Assembly (NCBI GenBank): GCA_932294295.1
Contig: OW028584.1
Span: forward strand, 36,651,969 to 36,715,968
Length of the DNA: 64,000 nt
Source of the DNA: Alitta virens
Lineage: Eukaryota > Annelida > Polychaeta > Phyllodocida > Nereididae
Direction: 5' to 3'
The notes under the pieces were generated by a model. It was not told the origin of the DNA. It searched no databases and saw nothing but the letters and a program-made list of their open reading frames with translations. The position numbers and the translations under genes were made by a program. Of this stretch, positions 12,591-28,000 are shown piece by piece; position 1 is the first letter of the stretch, and the number at the start of each line of letters is the position of its first letter.

Positions 12591-15500
12591 ATATTGATAG
12601 ATATAAAGTTAGATAGATGGATAGATGGATAGATAGATGGATGGATAGATGTATAGATAGATGGATGGATAGATGGATAGATAGAAAAAAATCTTTGACA
12701 CCTGTTTCCTGCATGCAATCAAATCAATCACCACGACTTTCAGAGACCTACATTATTTCTCAAGTGAACTATTGTTGAACAGCCAACTTGCTGTGACCTA
12801 TGACACACTGAACTATTTCAGACAACTAAAAAAAAAAAAATTCTGAATCTCGACTTACTGGCTGATAACTATGATCCCCATGGCATCCATCTAATGGTAA
12901 ATCCATGTGTACTAGTTATATTTACAAGGAAACTGACCTGATCAAACAACTGCTGAGTGCAAAATTACCTAGAAATAGTTTTCCCTAATCAGGCCACCCT
13001 TTCTTTAACACCCCCTCCCCTTCCCTGATACTGGTCCACCCTCTACCATCAGTCAGTCATTCAGTCATTCAGTCATTCAGTACGTCAGTACGTCAGTCAG
13101 TCAATCAGTCCGTCAGTCAGTCAGTCATTGACTGCACCAAAGCCCTTATTTAATAATCTGTGTCAGTCAGTCAGTCTCAGTCAGTTAGTCAGCCATGACA
13201 TTGACTGCACCAAAGCCCTTGTTTAATAATCTGTGCTGGCATTTTTAAACAATATTTCTGGAATGTGAAACTAATTTTTCAGGATTATTTTGGTACTATG
13301 GAATGCAATGAAATTTGTTTTTAAAATGTGAAAATTCGGGAGTGACCCACAATTCCATAAGGTCACCTGGCTCTGGGATCATGACTCGTCTATAGGCTAT
13401 GTGACAGCGAGTAAAATTTAGCACTATTTAAATTCAATATGTTTTTAGTTGCATTGTCATTTATCATATATCTAGATCTTCTTAACATTATGCAATAAAA
13501 TGTATATGCTCTTGATCTAGAAAATTAAAGCAACCCAACAAACAGTAAGTCATTAGTGTACAGTTAGAAAATTGGAAAATAAATATGGTGACTCAGAATA
13601 ACTAATTAAGCATGTTCTTTGATCTGGCCTGGAGCACTATATGACCCATGCAGGATGGGGGGGGGGGGGGGGCAGGGGAACTATAGGGGCTTTTAGTTCC
13701 GACTGGTCATTGCTGGGTGCAAACTTTTGCAGGTTAACCTCTTGATAGCATTAAAACAACCAAAATATAACACAATGTAATTACTTTTTAACAAGAAATT
13801 ACATGCTCTTGCATGTCACATTATAGTGTTTATAACTGTGTACATACATGTCTATACCTTTCAATATTTTTTTAATATATATTTCTTTTTTTTTAAACCC
13901 AGCAGCTTCTGATTTTAGAATATATTCAATTTAACAACATAATGCCCAGTGTGCTGACCACTGTTAATAACTCAATTTATCGTGACTACTCATCAGACAT
14001 TAGATAATATATTTTAAGGTAAATTATACAATCATATTCAAAGGACAGGTGAGAGAAAAAGAACGGGTTCGTATTGGGTTGATTAATGTAAAATAAGCCC
14101 TTGAAATATGTGAAGTCACGCATTTTACCCCGGCGTTTCAAGTTATCTGATTGTGATAAAAAGAAAATGTAACACAGATAAGAAACATATGTGGCTGATA
14201 ATAAGCCGTGACAAGGGGCAAGGACCCGCAACGAGCCGCTGCAAGCCGACACCAGCCGCACATTACAGTCAAAGACCGGATACATTTTTATACATATTCA
14301 TGTGAATAACTTGTGCCGTGTTTCCGGGTGTTTTGCCGTGATGACGGACAATTCCATATGAGTCATACTGTATGATCTTAGTTCATCCGAGGTATGATAA
14401 TACACATTGTCAGGATGGTAATGCTTCACTCCTGCTGACATTTTCCGCAATTGTTTTATACTTTCAATTTATGTTTAATGTCGCACTTCTCCTTATATGG
14501 CTGTATTTTTCATTCTTCATATTTCTAATCTCATATTCTTGACATAACTGATGATATAAAAATCCAAACTTTTTTTAAATATTTCATTGAGATAACAAGA
14601 AAGACGGAACTGTCCTCCCCGTTGACGCGTTGTGTTTTCCTTTCAGTCTGCTCTACTGGTCTACTCAAGGGAGGATAGAGAGAAGTACGATGGCAGGAGG
14701 GAGTCGGACAACACTCGTCTCCTCTGACCTCAGTATACCAACAGGCCTAGCACTGGACGCCCCAGGTATAACACATTGCGATAAAATGCATGCCTAACTA
14801 AGGCCTAGGGAAATGTTCTCAACAAACTTTGCCTATAAAACGCTTTTATTAATTTATTAATTGCTAGGAACTGTGTATTGTAGTTAAGGATGCTTGTAAA
14901 TGTAACATTGCACTAAATGTTTCCAAACACCGGAATTTTGCCATAATAATTGGAGTGCTTTCGTTACGCATTATCTATTACACCATAGTCCAAAATATGT
15001 TTGGTTTGAAATAGGGTAAATAGCGGGTAATGTTGTTTTGAATGCATTTCTCTTTTTTTGTGACAATCACTTACCCTCTACTTAGTTCTACATATGCACA
15101 AATTCTTATCATGATTTAATCACTGCAATTTAATCCGGTAATTTATTGGTTTGCTTTAATTATGACTTTTTCCATTACCATGGTTAATAAAACAAATTGA
15201 ATATTTCATGTAACCACCTGATTAATTAATCGCAAATAATGAGAGGTATTTTTGACAATTCTGATCTTTGATATTATTCCCTCCACAGGCGGCCGACTGT
15301 TCTTCTGTGATCATTTGCTGCAGTTCGTTGATTCCATCTCCCTGGACGGAGGGAACCGCACCCGCCATGTGTCTGGTTATTACTTCCGTGGTATTGCTTT
15401 GGATGAAGCATACCTCTACCTGACTGCATGGAATCAAAGGTAAATATGAAAGAGAAGATGATGCGGGTGGAATGCTCTGCCCTGACCAGACCTCCCTCTG

Positions 15501-18500
15501 CCCATTCCACTGACTATTTAAAATGCATGCGGTAAAAGTATATCAAATAAATAGATATATATCTTTTATTCGACAGCTTCATGTCATTCATGACGTATGT
15601 GTCGCAATGTAAACAGAAAATACGAAGTAGACAAATAATCGATGAATGATATTATGCGGGTCGCCTTCTAAAAATATTTTAAATGAATAGACAAATAATA
15701 GATGGATTATAATTAAGTATTTTACATAAATGGAATATATATTTTAATAGCCTAGTTTAAGAATAATGCCAAGTTCAAATCGAGCGACTCTATTCTTAAA
15801 ATCAATATTAACATTTTCTAAAGGAATCTTTGAAGACTGTAAACGTGATATTTAATTCAAAAGAATTTAAGGGATCACATATTCCTGCTCTCAATAATTT
15901 CTGAAGAAGTCGCTACGTACATCATTGATTATAATTTTTACTTTAGTATAAATGTCTGGTAATTCATGTAATTTCGAAAAGAAAAAGCGTTATTAAAATT
16001 AAAGTATACCTCGAAGCATGATAAAAGGTCATTTTGTTTCTTCAATTTTAGTTTTCGATTGTCTCATATAAGTGATAATTTTACATGCCAGCCCAATATT
16101 TTCATATTAATTTGATTTTTTTTTAAGAATTAATTTTCTACCTACCGTGCATTGTAGAAATATCAACTGGCCATGTTGGAATTTTTGCTCACCTAATTAT
16201 TTCAAAATCAATTTCAACGCAATGATTTACATTTCAAGAGTATTGTTGGCAGTCATTACATTCTACTAATTGTTTTTCTTTTTAGCAACAGTTATTTTTA
16301 ATTTCTGATATTTTTAAGGGGTTTTTTTCGTCGAGCGCTGTTCTTAAATATTTATTTGTAAAGGTATATGAAAAAAAGAGGAAAAATAGAAAGTTATATA
16401 ACATTCAATTAACTGCAGCACACATTGCATAATCAACAAGGTCATCTGATGACCAGTTGTGCAGCTTCCCATTGAATTAGAAATAATGCAGAAATGTATT
16501 AAATAAATTCTAGATTCATTTCCAGCCCATGCAAAGATTCTGTGAGGTTAATTTTGTATAATAATTGATGAAAATTCTGACAATGTCTCATATATATATA
16601 TTTTTTAAAGTCTGAAGGAAAATTCACCGGTTTCGCGTTTAATTAGCAAAACTCGGGTGAACTTTCAATGTTTTAATTGGAAAATGGCAAATGAAAGCAT
16701 CACTGAGGGAGATATGAGGTCTTTAATGTATTACTATGTCGGCCTGGGGTATTGTGATGAGCCGTTTGTCTATCTGTCATGTACACTGTTTGTCTGTCTA
16801 TGTGGAATTATACTAATGAGGATATTCTTATACTGGTAAATAGACAGGAAATTACCATGAACGATGTAGCCTTTCAACAATATGTCTCTCTATGCGAATT
16901 GACCTTGGACTTGTTTGTGTTATTCAGGCAAATCCTGAGGGTGAATAAAAGGTCAGTTGGGGCAACAACCCTTGAGGGCATTGGACAGAATGGTTCCGAC
17001 GACATGGAAGGCTTGGTGTTAACTGGCTCCTCTTACCAGCAACCAGGTCGGTCAGTTCAGATTAGTAAGAAAAGAAATTGTCAAATCTAATATTTCCATG
17101 AACTGGAATTTGATTAGAAAAGTCACTTTAAGTTAAAGTCATGAGCCTTTTATGTCACTTTAAGTCACTTTAAGTCAAGTTAAGTTAAGTTAAGTTAAGT
17201 TAAGTTAACTTAAGTCAACTTAAGTTAAGTTAAGTTAAGTTAACTCAAGATAAGAAGTTATTTTGTGACAATAAAATCAATAAAAAAATAAAACAAATAG
17301 AACCATGCTCCACTTAAATAAAAGTACTTTAAGATCACTTCATAAAACATTCAACAAAATCTTTAATTGAAAATAAAGGTCTCTGGATGTGTGGCTTGCC
17401 CACTGCAGGTTTTTAAAACAATTATGACATGATAAACACGGGCATAATATAGGCACTTTACTGTAGTAATATAATCTATATGAAAATTGGCTGATTGCAT
17501 TTTAGTGAAAAATTGTTCTCATCAGACACTTTTAACATCTGATTCATTAAATATGAGCATTCTCTTGTGATTTTTAGGATAATTTGTCCTTCATCTTACA
17601 GATATTGAATTCCCTTATAAATCGTGCACATATGCATGCTCAGAATTGCCAGAGCGCTGACATGAGGCCTAGTGCATTCAGAATCTGTCTCAGTTGTCAA
17701 GAAATGTACTAGAAGTGAAGTAATCATTATTTTCATTTCATCGACGGGGGTACAGCGGACGGACAGGGGGGGGGGGGGGCGCTGGCAGGTTCATTGCCGG
17801 CCTCCGAAATGTCCGATTGGTGCGGTCAGCTTTAACTTTAATTAAAATCACTAAAAAACGCTCTTGCTCATCAAATTTCATGTTTAACTACAGACAGAAA
17901 TTGTATGTAAAAGAAATAAAATCAATTTTTAACAAACTATTATGTAAAAGTACATAAAACAGCAGACAATTTATTTTCGCACACTTTTTGTACGTTTAGG
18001 GAATCGGACTTTATGGGTATGGACGTTTCGGTTTTCGGACGTTTTGACCTGATACCCTTATTCTCACGTTAACAGCTGGACTACTAATTCTACAGTTTTT
18101 ATTCACATTTATCTGATTTTTGAACTTTTGAGCATTCTCAGAGAAAAATTGCATTTTTACCATTTCTATTGTGGCATTTTGAAGCTGGTTTCATTTAATA
18201 CTTAGGAAAAAGATAATAGCATTAACTCATGACACCATATATAATTTATAAGTCCTTAATATTATTTCAGACTATTTTTGATAGCTCAGCCCAAGTAGAT
18301 GAGAAAATGTTCTATAAATTCCCCGCCCCAGCCTATAAACTTCAATGACTGAACCATCGAAATGTTACAGGCCTAGATGAAGTTAAATAGAACAATGTAA
18401 TGAATTCGACCTTCTAAAACGGGGACATCAAAACATTGTTGAATTTTACAAGAAAACAGATTCGTAAGCATCATCCAATGCCAAACAAAAGAAATAATGA

Positions 18501-18808
18501 AATTATGAGACTTACAATAATGTTAATACCAGAATTTGTTAAGTTATTTTGGAGGTTGAGATTTGTTATTGTTTAACTGACGAAAAAATGGCAAAATTTA
18601 AGGCCTGGGACATGTCACGCTTGTTTAGGCCGGCCTCACATTACGCAATTTTCCCCACCGGTTTTTGCATGTTTAATCTCATAGAAAGTCACTCTGTTGA
18701 TTAATAAGAACTGCAGCAGCACCCCTTTGGGCCCTTTGATCATACATACTAGCAATTTGTGTGGGTAAACAGACAACAGCTAAATTACAATCTATGCAGT
18801 GCCAGTGT

Positions 18809-18858
<50 letters not shown>

Positions 18859-20451
18859 AACTATCTATCAATTTTTTTTCTTCTTAATATTTGTTGAATT
18901 ATTGGATTCAAAATACATGTTAATCTATTTTGGTTTTTTTTTTGTCCTTTTTTTTCAAATGTATGTAAAATATAAGGCTTATAAACAAGCGTGTGTGTTT
19001 GTTTAGACAACTGTCAAAAGTTCATTGAACCCAAACAAAAATGAGCTGTCAATCATCGACATGTTTTACATGCTTTAATAGGTCTAGGCAAGGTTTGCAT
19101 TATTAGAGCTTGGTAAACAATTACACTTGACAGGCTATTGAGTTAACAGCTGTTACAATTGCGCAATCATTTCAAGGCTGTTACGTCAGCCCAGGTCAGT
19201 GCAGGGGGCGGAGTCTAAGTTTGATTGACATCGCTAGCTATTCATGCACCACGTGGGTTGTTGAACTCAGTGCATTTGAGGTCAAGATCCAAATTATGTC
19301 AGGGAATAATTATTCTTATATGAACAACATATTTCATATGCTTGTAATTACTTAGATACAGTACAACATTTTGGAATAGCTTATTATTGCAAATTAAACT
19401 CATTTTGATAGAGCACTCATACTCCTGTTTGTTCATTTGTGCTTTGTTTTATGAGCAGACCCCTTTCAAAATTGTTTGGGGTCCACACTTGAATATTCAT
19501 ATCATAGGCCTATTAGCACATCAATTTGCCCCCTGTTATTCAGTATATAAAATTGACATTTTGAAATTTTCCCCATTGCAAGATAGTAGATTTTATGTTA
19601 TCATAATTTCCTAAGGTTATTCCTAATTTCACACAATACCTAGGGCCCATTAGCCGGACCGATGAGCCGATTCATTTCATATACTGATAAAACACATTTA
19701 GGCACAGCTTTTTAGAAAAGGAAGCGGACTTATATTAATGTCTCTTGAGGCATTTGCCAAGCTATCTAGGGCCCACACATGCGAAAAACCAGCTTTAGCA
19801 TTAAGAAAAACTACAATTTAGGTATTAAGTGATAAGAAATCTTCCATTGGTGTGTTGTGTGCTTTTCTTTTCTTAATTATTTCTTTTTTCTTTCTTTTTG
19901 TCTTTGCATTACAATTTACTGAGCTGCTGTGTATGACTCGCAATGGGGTGGCCGCTTATATTAGGGGTTGTACTAGCCACACAAGTATCAATAAAATGCC
20001 AAGACTGCAAAATTACTGTGTGCTATAATAATAGAATAATAGAAAATACTTTTGATTATGCAGCATAGAGGTGTTAATATACGACAACGGTTTTTCTATT
20101 TCCAAACCTTACTCTTATTCAAATGTATTCATGGACCGGCTCCTCAGTATTTAACAAAGAATATAGTTTTAGATATTGAAATTATGATAAAAAACTAAGA
20201 AAACATGATATGGATTCATAAATGCCAATTCGTGAAAGTGAATTGATAAAATAAAAGGCAAATGAAGGGAAAATGGAAAATGTATATTTCCCTTACCTCT
20301 ACATCTCTAATATTATAGGAAATTTAGCATTTAAAATGCCTAGAACTATATTTTAACTTTCAAAACTTTAATTTGACCAGTTTGAAGAAACTATAAAAAT
20401 TAACTACTTTCATTATATTTTAATTGATCTTTTTTTTCTATCCATCTATGC

Positions 20452-20485
<34 letters not shown>

Positions 20486-20660
20486 GTTCAGCAGTTCCAC
20501 ATATCTACCTATCTACCTACCTGCCTACCTACCTACCTACCTATCTATCTACCTACCTATCTACCTACCTGCCTACCTACCTACCTACCTATTTATCTAC
20601 CTACCTACCTATCTACCTATCTATCTATCTATGTTCAGCAGTTCCACATATCTACCTAAC

Positions 20661-20696
<36 letters not shown>

Positions 20697-23600
20697 GTTC
20701 AGCAGTTCCACATATCTACCTATCAACAATTTCAACCTAGAAGTTTACTAAAGTGATCATCAGAAGTGTAATTTTTCTAAGCATTTTTAATAATACATGT
20801 ATAAAATCCAGCCAGTGTAGGCCTACATGCATACACAATATTTCAAATATTGAAATATAGAAGATGGTATGTTATTAAACATGTATCACTCATTAGTCTC
20901 CAGACAACTCAGATATGAATGAGACTTTAAAAAAATACTGATGCAATTATTTAGTCTAAGATATAATTATGATTATTTATATTTATACTGTCCAATACTA
21001 GGCCTATTCATACTATTCTATCATTCATCATCTAGGCCAGGCGCAGAAAAAGGTAAAAGTGTGTGTCTGTTCAGCATATAGAAGTTGAACTGAACTTTTT
21101 TAACAATAGCCTCACCACTGTTGATTCTAGTATCCCAGTTCAATTAATCGTGGATATTCACAATTTTAATGGGAATAAATAATCTTATCTTACGGCTGCA
21201 GTCTATGTATGTAGGTATGTATGTATCTATCTATCTGTCTATCTATCCCTCTAGCTATCAATCTATCTATCTAGCTATCTATCAATAAACAAGCCACAGG
21301 AATTAAATCTCCTCCAATAAACTCTGGGCTAGTGTGATCAGCCAAGCATAACAGGCAGTTGTGTAATGTGCAGACTGGGTTGCCCGGTAGTAATTAAGAC
21401 CAAATGGATGGCTATTAAGGCAGTCATTTCAGTATCTCAATTAGTAAGACTTGTTTTTTTTTGGTTATTGGACATCAAAAGTGTGTTAATCAAGAAAAAT
21501 ACATGCAAAATAATACCAAACATGACACGAATTTTATTATAGTGACCTAACAAATTTCAGAACATCGCCCCTAAAAATTTGGAATATATATATTTTTTTA
21601 AATATGTTTATTCACACACATGCATAGTAAGATACAATTCATGGTGTATAGTACGAAAATATTGGTGATCAAAATATATTGTAAATGTTATAAAACTTAA
21701 AAAACATAACAGATAAAAACAAAAGTGAATAAAAACATAAGTGAAGATATAGCCCTGATAGAGATAGCCCTGAATGCACAATATTTACCTTATTATGCCA
21801 TGCATGTGCTATCACTATACGCTTTTATTTGATTTAGTATTCCAACAATTTCTAATATAGATCTATCTATCTATCTATCTATCTATTTATCTATCAACTA
21901 TCTATCTATCTACCTATCAATCTATCTATCAATCAATCAATCAATCAATCTATCTATCTATCTATATACATCAATATTTTGTCTTCTTTATTTATTTTTT
22001 CTCTTTCTTTCTTTCGTTCTAAAAAATTATAAATGAATCTAGATATATCAGATATCCAGAAGAAACAGGAAATATACGAGTAGGCCTACCAGCTCTCTCT
22101 TTTGACGCCGCTTTGGTTGTCGGGCTAACTCCCTCACGGCGGCCTGCTTGGCTGTCCTATAATGAGATATGCGCATGCACACTAGTGAGGGGGAACACGA
22201 TCTCACGGGGTACGCAAACGCATATTACACCCACCTTCATTATTTTTGCACTAGGCCATAAATGAAATTTGATTGTGATTATTTATTTCAGAACAAAGGC
22301 ATATAAATTGAAGTGTCCGTATTCTCAAATGCATGTAAACCTTTGGGTCTGACTGTTGCTGCAGCTTTGTCAGCCATCAGTGTTTAAGATGCCGTTTAAA
22401 TATGTTGCAGGGAGCAATGCCTGTTCCGTCAACAATGGCAACTGCAGTCATTTCTGTCTGCCTGTTCCTGGAGGTCGGGAGTGTGCTTGTCCGGACTGTC
22501 AAACGAGTAAGTATATGGTTTCTGATGTGTATGTAATGTAAGCCTCATCATACAGTAAAGACTGACACAGACAAAAAGTAGGCCTAATCTTTCGAATTTA
22601 AAACTCAGCATCCCTCATGTGTTGACACATTTATTGAAGCCATCGGCAATTTCACATGACTGATGATGGACATGTTTCTATAAATGAAAATCTTGTATGT
22701 CGATTGCCAAATCTTGGTCTCAATTTTTCCCAACTATCTGAGTTTAAATGACTACAGTTTAATTTAGTCTCTCTGTATAATTGATATTTCAAATTGATTT
22801 TTTTTATCATGGTTCAATTGTGGATCCAGCAATTCAAGAAATGCCCGGGGCCTTGTCAAGCATTTCTTAAAGACCATTTAAGATGTCATATATGTCAGCC
22901 TCATGCTTGTGCATATTATGTTACCACTTGACCATGCTCCTAAAACAACTATTTACCATTAGCCTTTACAGTTTTCTACTGTCTAGTAATCCTACTATAT
23001 AGCTTTGCAGCTTTTATAATGCTAGACTTATACTCATTGGTTCATATTCATGATTTATTGACTTAACCCAATATATCGTATTTTGTCAGATATGACGTGC
23101 TCCAGGCCATCAAGTCCATCGCATGGAGCTGTGTCCCCGAGTGGTTCCGCAGTCGCATGTGGGGAGAGTGTCCAATACACTTGTGACAATGGATACACTC
23201 TGGTGGTGAGTCAAACTCTTATGTTAGTATCTTATAATCTGGGAACTGGCATTTATGATAACACATGTATACCTTGTGGTTCATCAAGGGATCAACAGTG
23301 AACAACTGCAACGGGTGTGGCTGGACAACACAAGCGCCTGTTTGTAATGGTAGGAATTTGATTGAGCATGGTACATTTTGATAAGCTTTTACTTGACTAA
23401 GATCAGGCACCTTGTGTTGTACAGTGGAAATATTCAAATATCTGAATGCATTTTACCTTTGTCTGTGGCTATTCTATGAATTTTTTTCAATAGAGTTAAG
23501 AGAGTAACTTCGCTGCATTTTGCTCTCAATGTGAGTCGTTTTTTGACACAGCAAAGATCACAATGACATAAAATAGAGGTTATATTCTTTGGTGGGTTTA

Positions 23601-24908
23601 TGAAGTTGAAGTGATTCGTTTATCCATGAAATAGCATAATCTGTGACATCGCAAGTCGGCATTTGAGAAATGTTGCCCTTTTTATTACAAGCTAGGAAGG
23701 TGTTTCCATTCATCAATACATTCTGGTAGGCTTCTTGAATCACAAGGAATGAATGAGTGATATCAGTTTGTGTTTTGCAACAGTTCTTGGTAAAACTAAT
23801 TTCTATATAGTGGCCACATGTAATGATTTGTCCTAGCATGTGAAGTTATTGAAATGCTATAGCGATCAGGATTTAGATTGCACAGCTGAACAATAGATTA
23901 ATCTTCATTACAACTGTTGAATATCTAAATAAACACTGGATAAGCGTGCATACCATTGCATATTTCGTTTCGGGGGACCAATTTTATTGAAAGTGAAAAT
24001 TTGACAATCAGAAACTTATATTTTCGACATTATTACGAGAAATAGTGCTCCAAGTGGTCAAATGTGTTTGATAGACCGGCCTTGGATGTGATTGGCTGAT
24101 GGTCACATGATATTTTAGACTGCACCCTCTGAGATGCCTTGCTTGTTTGCAAACACCAAGCAGCCACGTGGTTTGCTTATACGTACCAGACATGTGTTTG
24201 TCTGATAGTAATACAGGTCTATAGGATATAATGTTGTGGGATAAGAAGAAAAGAAAAAAAACCCACCTCAAGCTAGTGTCAGGCATTCGAATGTATCCTC
24301 AAAATAATTTGAGTGCCAGTCTCAATTCCAAGTGGTACATGTTGGAATGAATCATTTCAGTGTCATATCATAAATAATTTCAAAGCAAAGTCATCCATGT
24401 ATAATCCATTTATAATTTAACTGATAGTTTCCCACAATTACATTGCTATTCCTGTTTAATTACTGTGATTCATGAGTGTTTACATGCATATGATGCTTCA
24501 CTCACTGATATCTACTCTAGAATGCTGCTTTTGCAAAAAGAGGGTTAGAGGGGGGGGGGGTGCTAGGAGGTCAACAAAAGCACCCCCAATCAGATGTTAG
24601 TTGCACTTCCTTCTCATGTGGCATTGTGTAACACCTTTGTATATGACCATGTGACTTATATGTTTGAAGTTGACACCATTAATAATCACAGGGTTAAATG
24701 ATTTATATTTGGTAAATTCCCAACTGCCAAACTTTCATATCACATTAATTGCTGCTAATTGTATATATTTCGATGCTTTTTAGATAGATAGAAGTAAAAT
24801 TCTTCAATTGACTTACAGATATAGATAGTTATTACAATGAGGTGAATGATAGATAGATGGATAGATGGATAGATAGATAGATAGAAAGAGAGATAGAGAG
24901 ATAGATAG

Positions 24909-24968
<60 letters not shown>

Positions 24969-25033
24969 GTAGATAGGTAGATAGGTAGATAGGTATATAG
25001 ATAGGTAGATAGATAGATATATAGGTAGATAGG

Positions 25034-25067
<34 letters not shown>

Positions 25068-28000
25068 TATTGATAGATAGACAGATAGATAGTTAGTTAG
25101 ATAGTTAGATAGTTAGATAGATCTTGGATGAACTAGTTTATCCAAGGTTAGATAGTTAGATAGATAGATAGGTAGATAGATAGATAGATAGATAGGTAGA
25201 TAGATAGATAGGTAGATAGATAGATAGATAGGTAGATAGGTAGGTAGATAGATAGGTAGATAGATAGATATATAGGTAGATAGGTAGATAGATAGATATT
25301 TAGATAGATAGATATTTAGATAGATAGATAGATAGATAGATAGACAGATAGATAGATAGACAGATAGATAGACAGATCGATTTCTGATATATTTAATTTA
25401 TCTATCATTTGTTTTATGCTTATTTATGATAAAGGTTCTTTATTTCTTTAAAAAAGAAAATCATATCCGTGAATTGAGAGGTGTGATAGCATCTTAGTTT
25501 CCATTGCAAAGCAACAGCCATCAAGGGTGCTCTGCCCCTGTTGTCATTGGTCAGTCTGACGCAATGACCACTTCTTATTACCCAATGAATAAAGGGGTAT
25601 TCAGCTGCTTCTAGAACCCCAATTACCTTATATGGTATATGGGGCTAATTGCCGACCCAGGGGTAATCGGTACCCCTAGACCCCCGGCCTTTAAATGATT
25701 GAGTGGTGTATCAATATTTGCAGACCAAAACTAAGTTATAGTTTCAAGAAAATAATTTAAATATTCAATTTGATTGAAAGGTAAACCACGAATGGCACAA
25801 CACTGTAAAAACCTGTCAGCAAGATAACTAAATAGTAAATATATTGAGCTGAACCAGCAACTGCTGTAGATTTGAGTTATGAACTTTTAGAAAATATAGA
25901 TCTTACAGTTATATAGTTAGTTGTTAAGCAACTCAAATGGCAGTTTTTTGTTTGTTTTGTTTTTTGTTTTTTTCAGATACTGTTTGATATAAAAATATTA
26001 TAGCTTGAACAAATACGTTTGGTCAATAAATAGGTTTTTGTTGTGAATCCTGTGGTAGCTTTAAATGCTTCATTATTCTATCTTAACGTTTAGCTTAAAT
26101 ATTGAAAGTTTGTAAAGATATTCCCACTGACCAGTGCCTTTGTGGTGCTCAACTTCATTTTGCCATAATGCAGTTGAATGGTAATGCTTGATTTGAGATT
26201 AATTATGACAGCTTGCAATAAGCATTTGTAGTAGTTCAATACTGCTAAGCAGGTTCGGAAAGTTCATGTCCAGGGCAATGGCTTCCCAAAGGCAGAAGTA
26301 GAGGCTTCAAATGGTTTTTAGTACATCATGCCGCCTATAATGTTATCTGTTAATAGTGTTATGATGATGACCTTTTAACAAGTCTAACAACACAACCACT
26401 CGACTGCAAAAACTTATTGATTGTGCCCACGAATATGAAACCAACCATAACCTCTCTTCGATTCTGATAAACCTACCAGCAGCATATTTGGAGGGGTCAT
26501 TTTTCACGCCTTCCTAAATAGACAATAAATGGCTCCACCAAATGCTCCAGAAATGAAATCGATCACCTAGGTGCTGTGTTTAGAAATTCCCCTAGCAGTC
26601 ACATCGAGTAACGGATTGGAAGTGTTCGTTCTATGGCCTCCATTTGCTGGAATGACTGAATATAGTGTTACTCCACAAGTCACAAGTTTGTGGAATAGCG
26701 CTTTGCAACCGATTCCCTCATATTAGAGGGGGGTGATAATCATGAATGTCAGAATTTTAATAAGAAACTATCCTAACTTTGTTAAGGTTCAAAAACTCTT
26801 TCTAATGATGTATTACACATAGGTGTACCTTTATTTTTGATCCCTCCCAAGGCTCGTTGAAAATTTGGTTCTTTACGAAGAAATTTAGCAATTTCCGCAA
26901 CTTTAAAGGTCAGCAATTTTGATGCAATCTCTTTGATAATGAATACAAATTTAGGGGGTCTACAAAATAATGGAACAGTCCATCAGCAATTGAATCCATG
27001 GAGAATTGACAATTAAACCACTGTAGTCTCGGATGGTGCTATGAATATTATTTTAAATTGAATGAATTCAATTTTGTTTGTTAGGTAGCCTAGTGGTTAA
27101 GGTATTAGCCTGTTAGAACACTAACCAACTACTCTGAAGGTCCCAGGTTTGATCCCTGGCACAGGCACTCTTCATGAGCTTGATAGCAGGATGTCAGTAT
27201 CGCGAGACGTTAACTATAGTGGCTTATTTAAGTTGAAGACCCATCCCTGAGGTGAATGTGTAAAATGGTATGGCCTCAAACCATATCATCCCATCATTAC
27301 ATCTGACTCTGATAGCTGGTCATGTAAGCCTACTAAGCTTCTGACCAGTAGCATTGATGTAATACTTAAATGACTTTCCTGGATAATTCACAAAATTGCC
27401 AGCAAATATGTAAATATTAAAAATTGCCCTGTAGTGTTTAGCAAGGATGTACAAAATCTGTTTTGGTTGTGAAGGAGTGTTCCCTACCCAAGTAAAGCTT
27501 GTAATGGCAAAAACTAAAAAGGAGGGCATTTCATGGACTAGTATACAAGAAATGTGGGGATTTATCAGAAATAACATGGTATAATAGTTGAACATGTGAG
27601 TGTGATAAGCAATGTGAGTGGATATGGCCTATAAAGAAGACAAGCATCAGGGATAGTACTGGGCTTATCTGGCAATATATATAAAATACATGCAGCATTA
27701 GAAGTTAAACAGATTTCTATAAAATGACAATTGACTCAATAGATATGTGCTCATAAAAAAAACCAATGCCCTTATTGATAAGCAATGCTTGTGTAGTGAT
27801 ACATTAAAATAGTTAAAAATTCTTGGCTATTGTGGGGAGAATCCTAAATGCCCAGGCCCACTGTCAAACTAGCTTTTATAAAAGCCCAAGAAAGTACTTA
27901 AAACATTCTCTCAAGCTGGAGATTCCTGGGTGTTTGAATAATTTTGCATTTGTTAAGATATAATTTTCTTAATAATAAAACAATCCATGCGCATATAATC

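Larger units (their letters stand above)
17047..22410. other. Receptor intron 6 (5.4 kb)
   Basis: No exon is seen. Holds an AAGTT pentamer array (17150-17251), a 14-base G run at 17766, TATC arrays (18811-18870, 20441-20730, 21203-21290, 21857-21966), a terminal-motif fragment at 18600-18661, and a 24-base match to the window's first bases at 19250-19273. Confidence 0.6.

Noticed and set aside
12436..12718. Open frames of Ile/Ser/Tyr/Leu repeats (-)
   Set aside because: Translation of GATA/GATT microsatellite.
20424..20756. 110-codon open frame (+)
   Set aside because: Translation of the TATC/TACC array.
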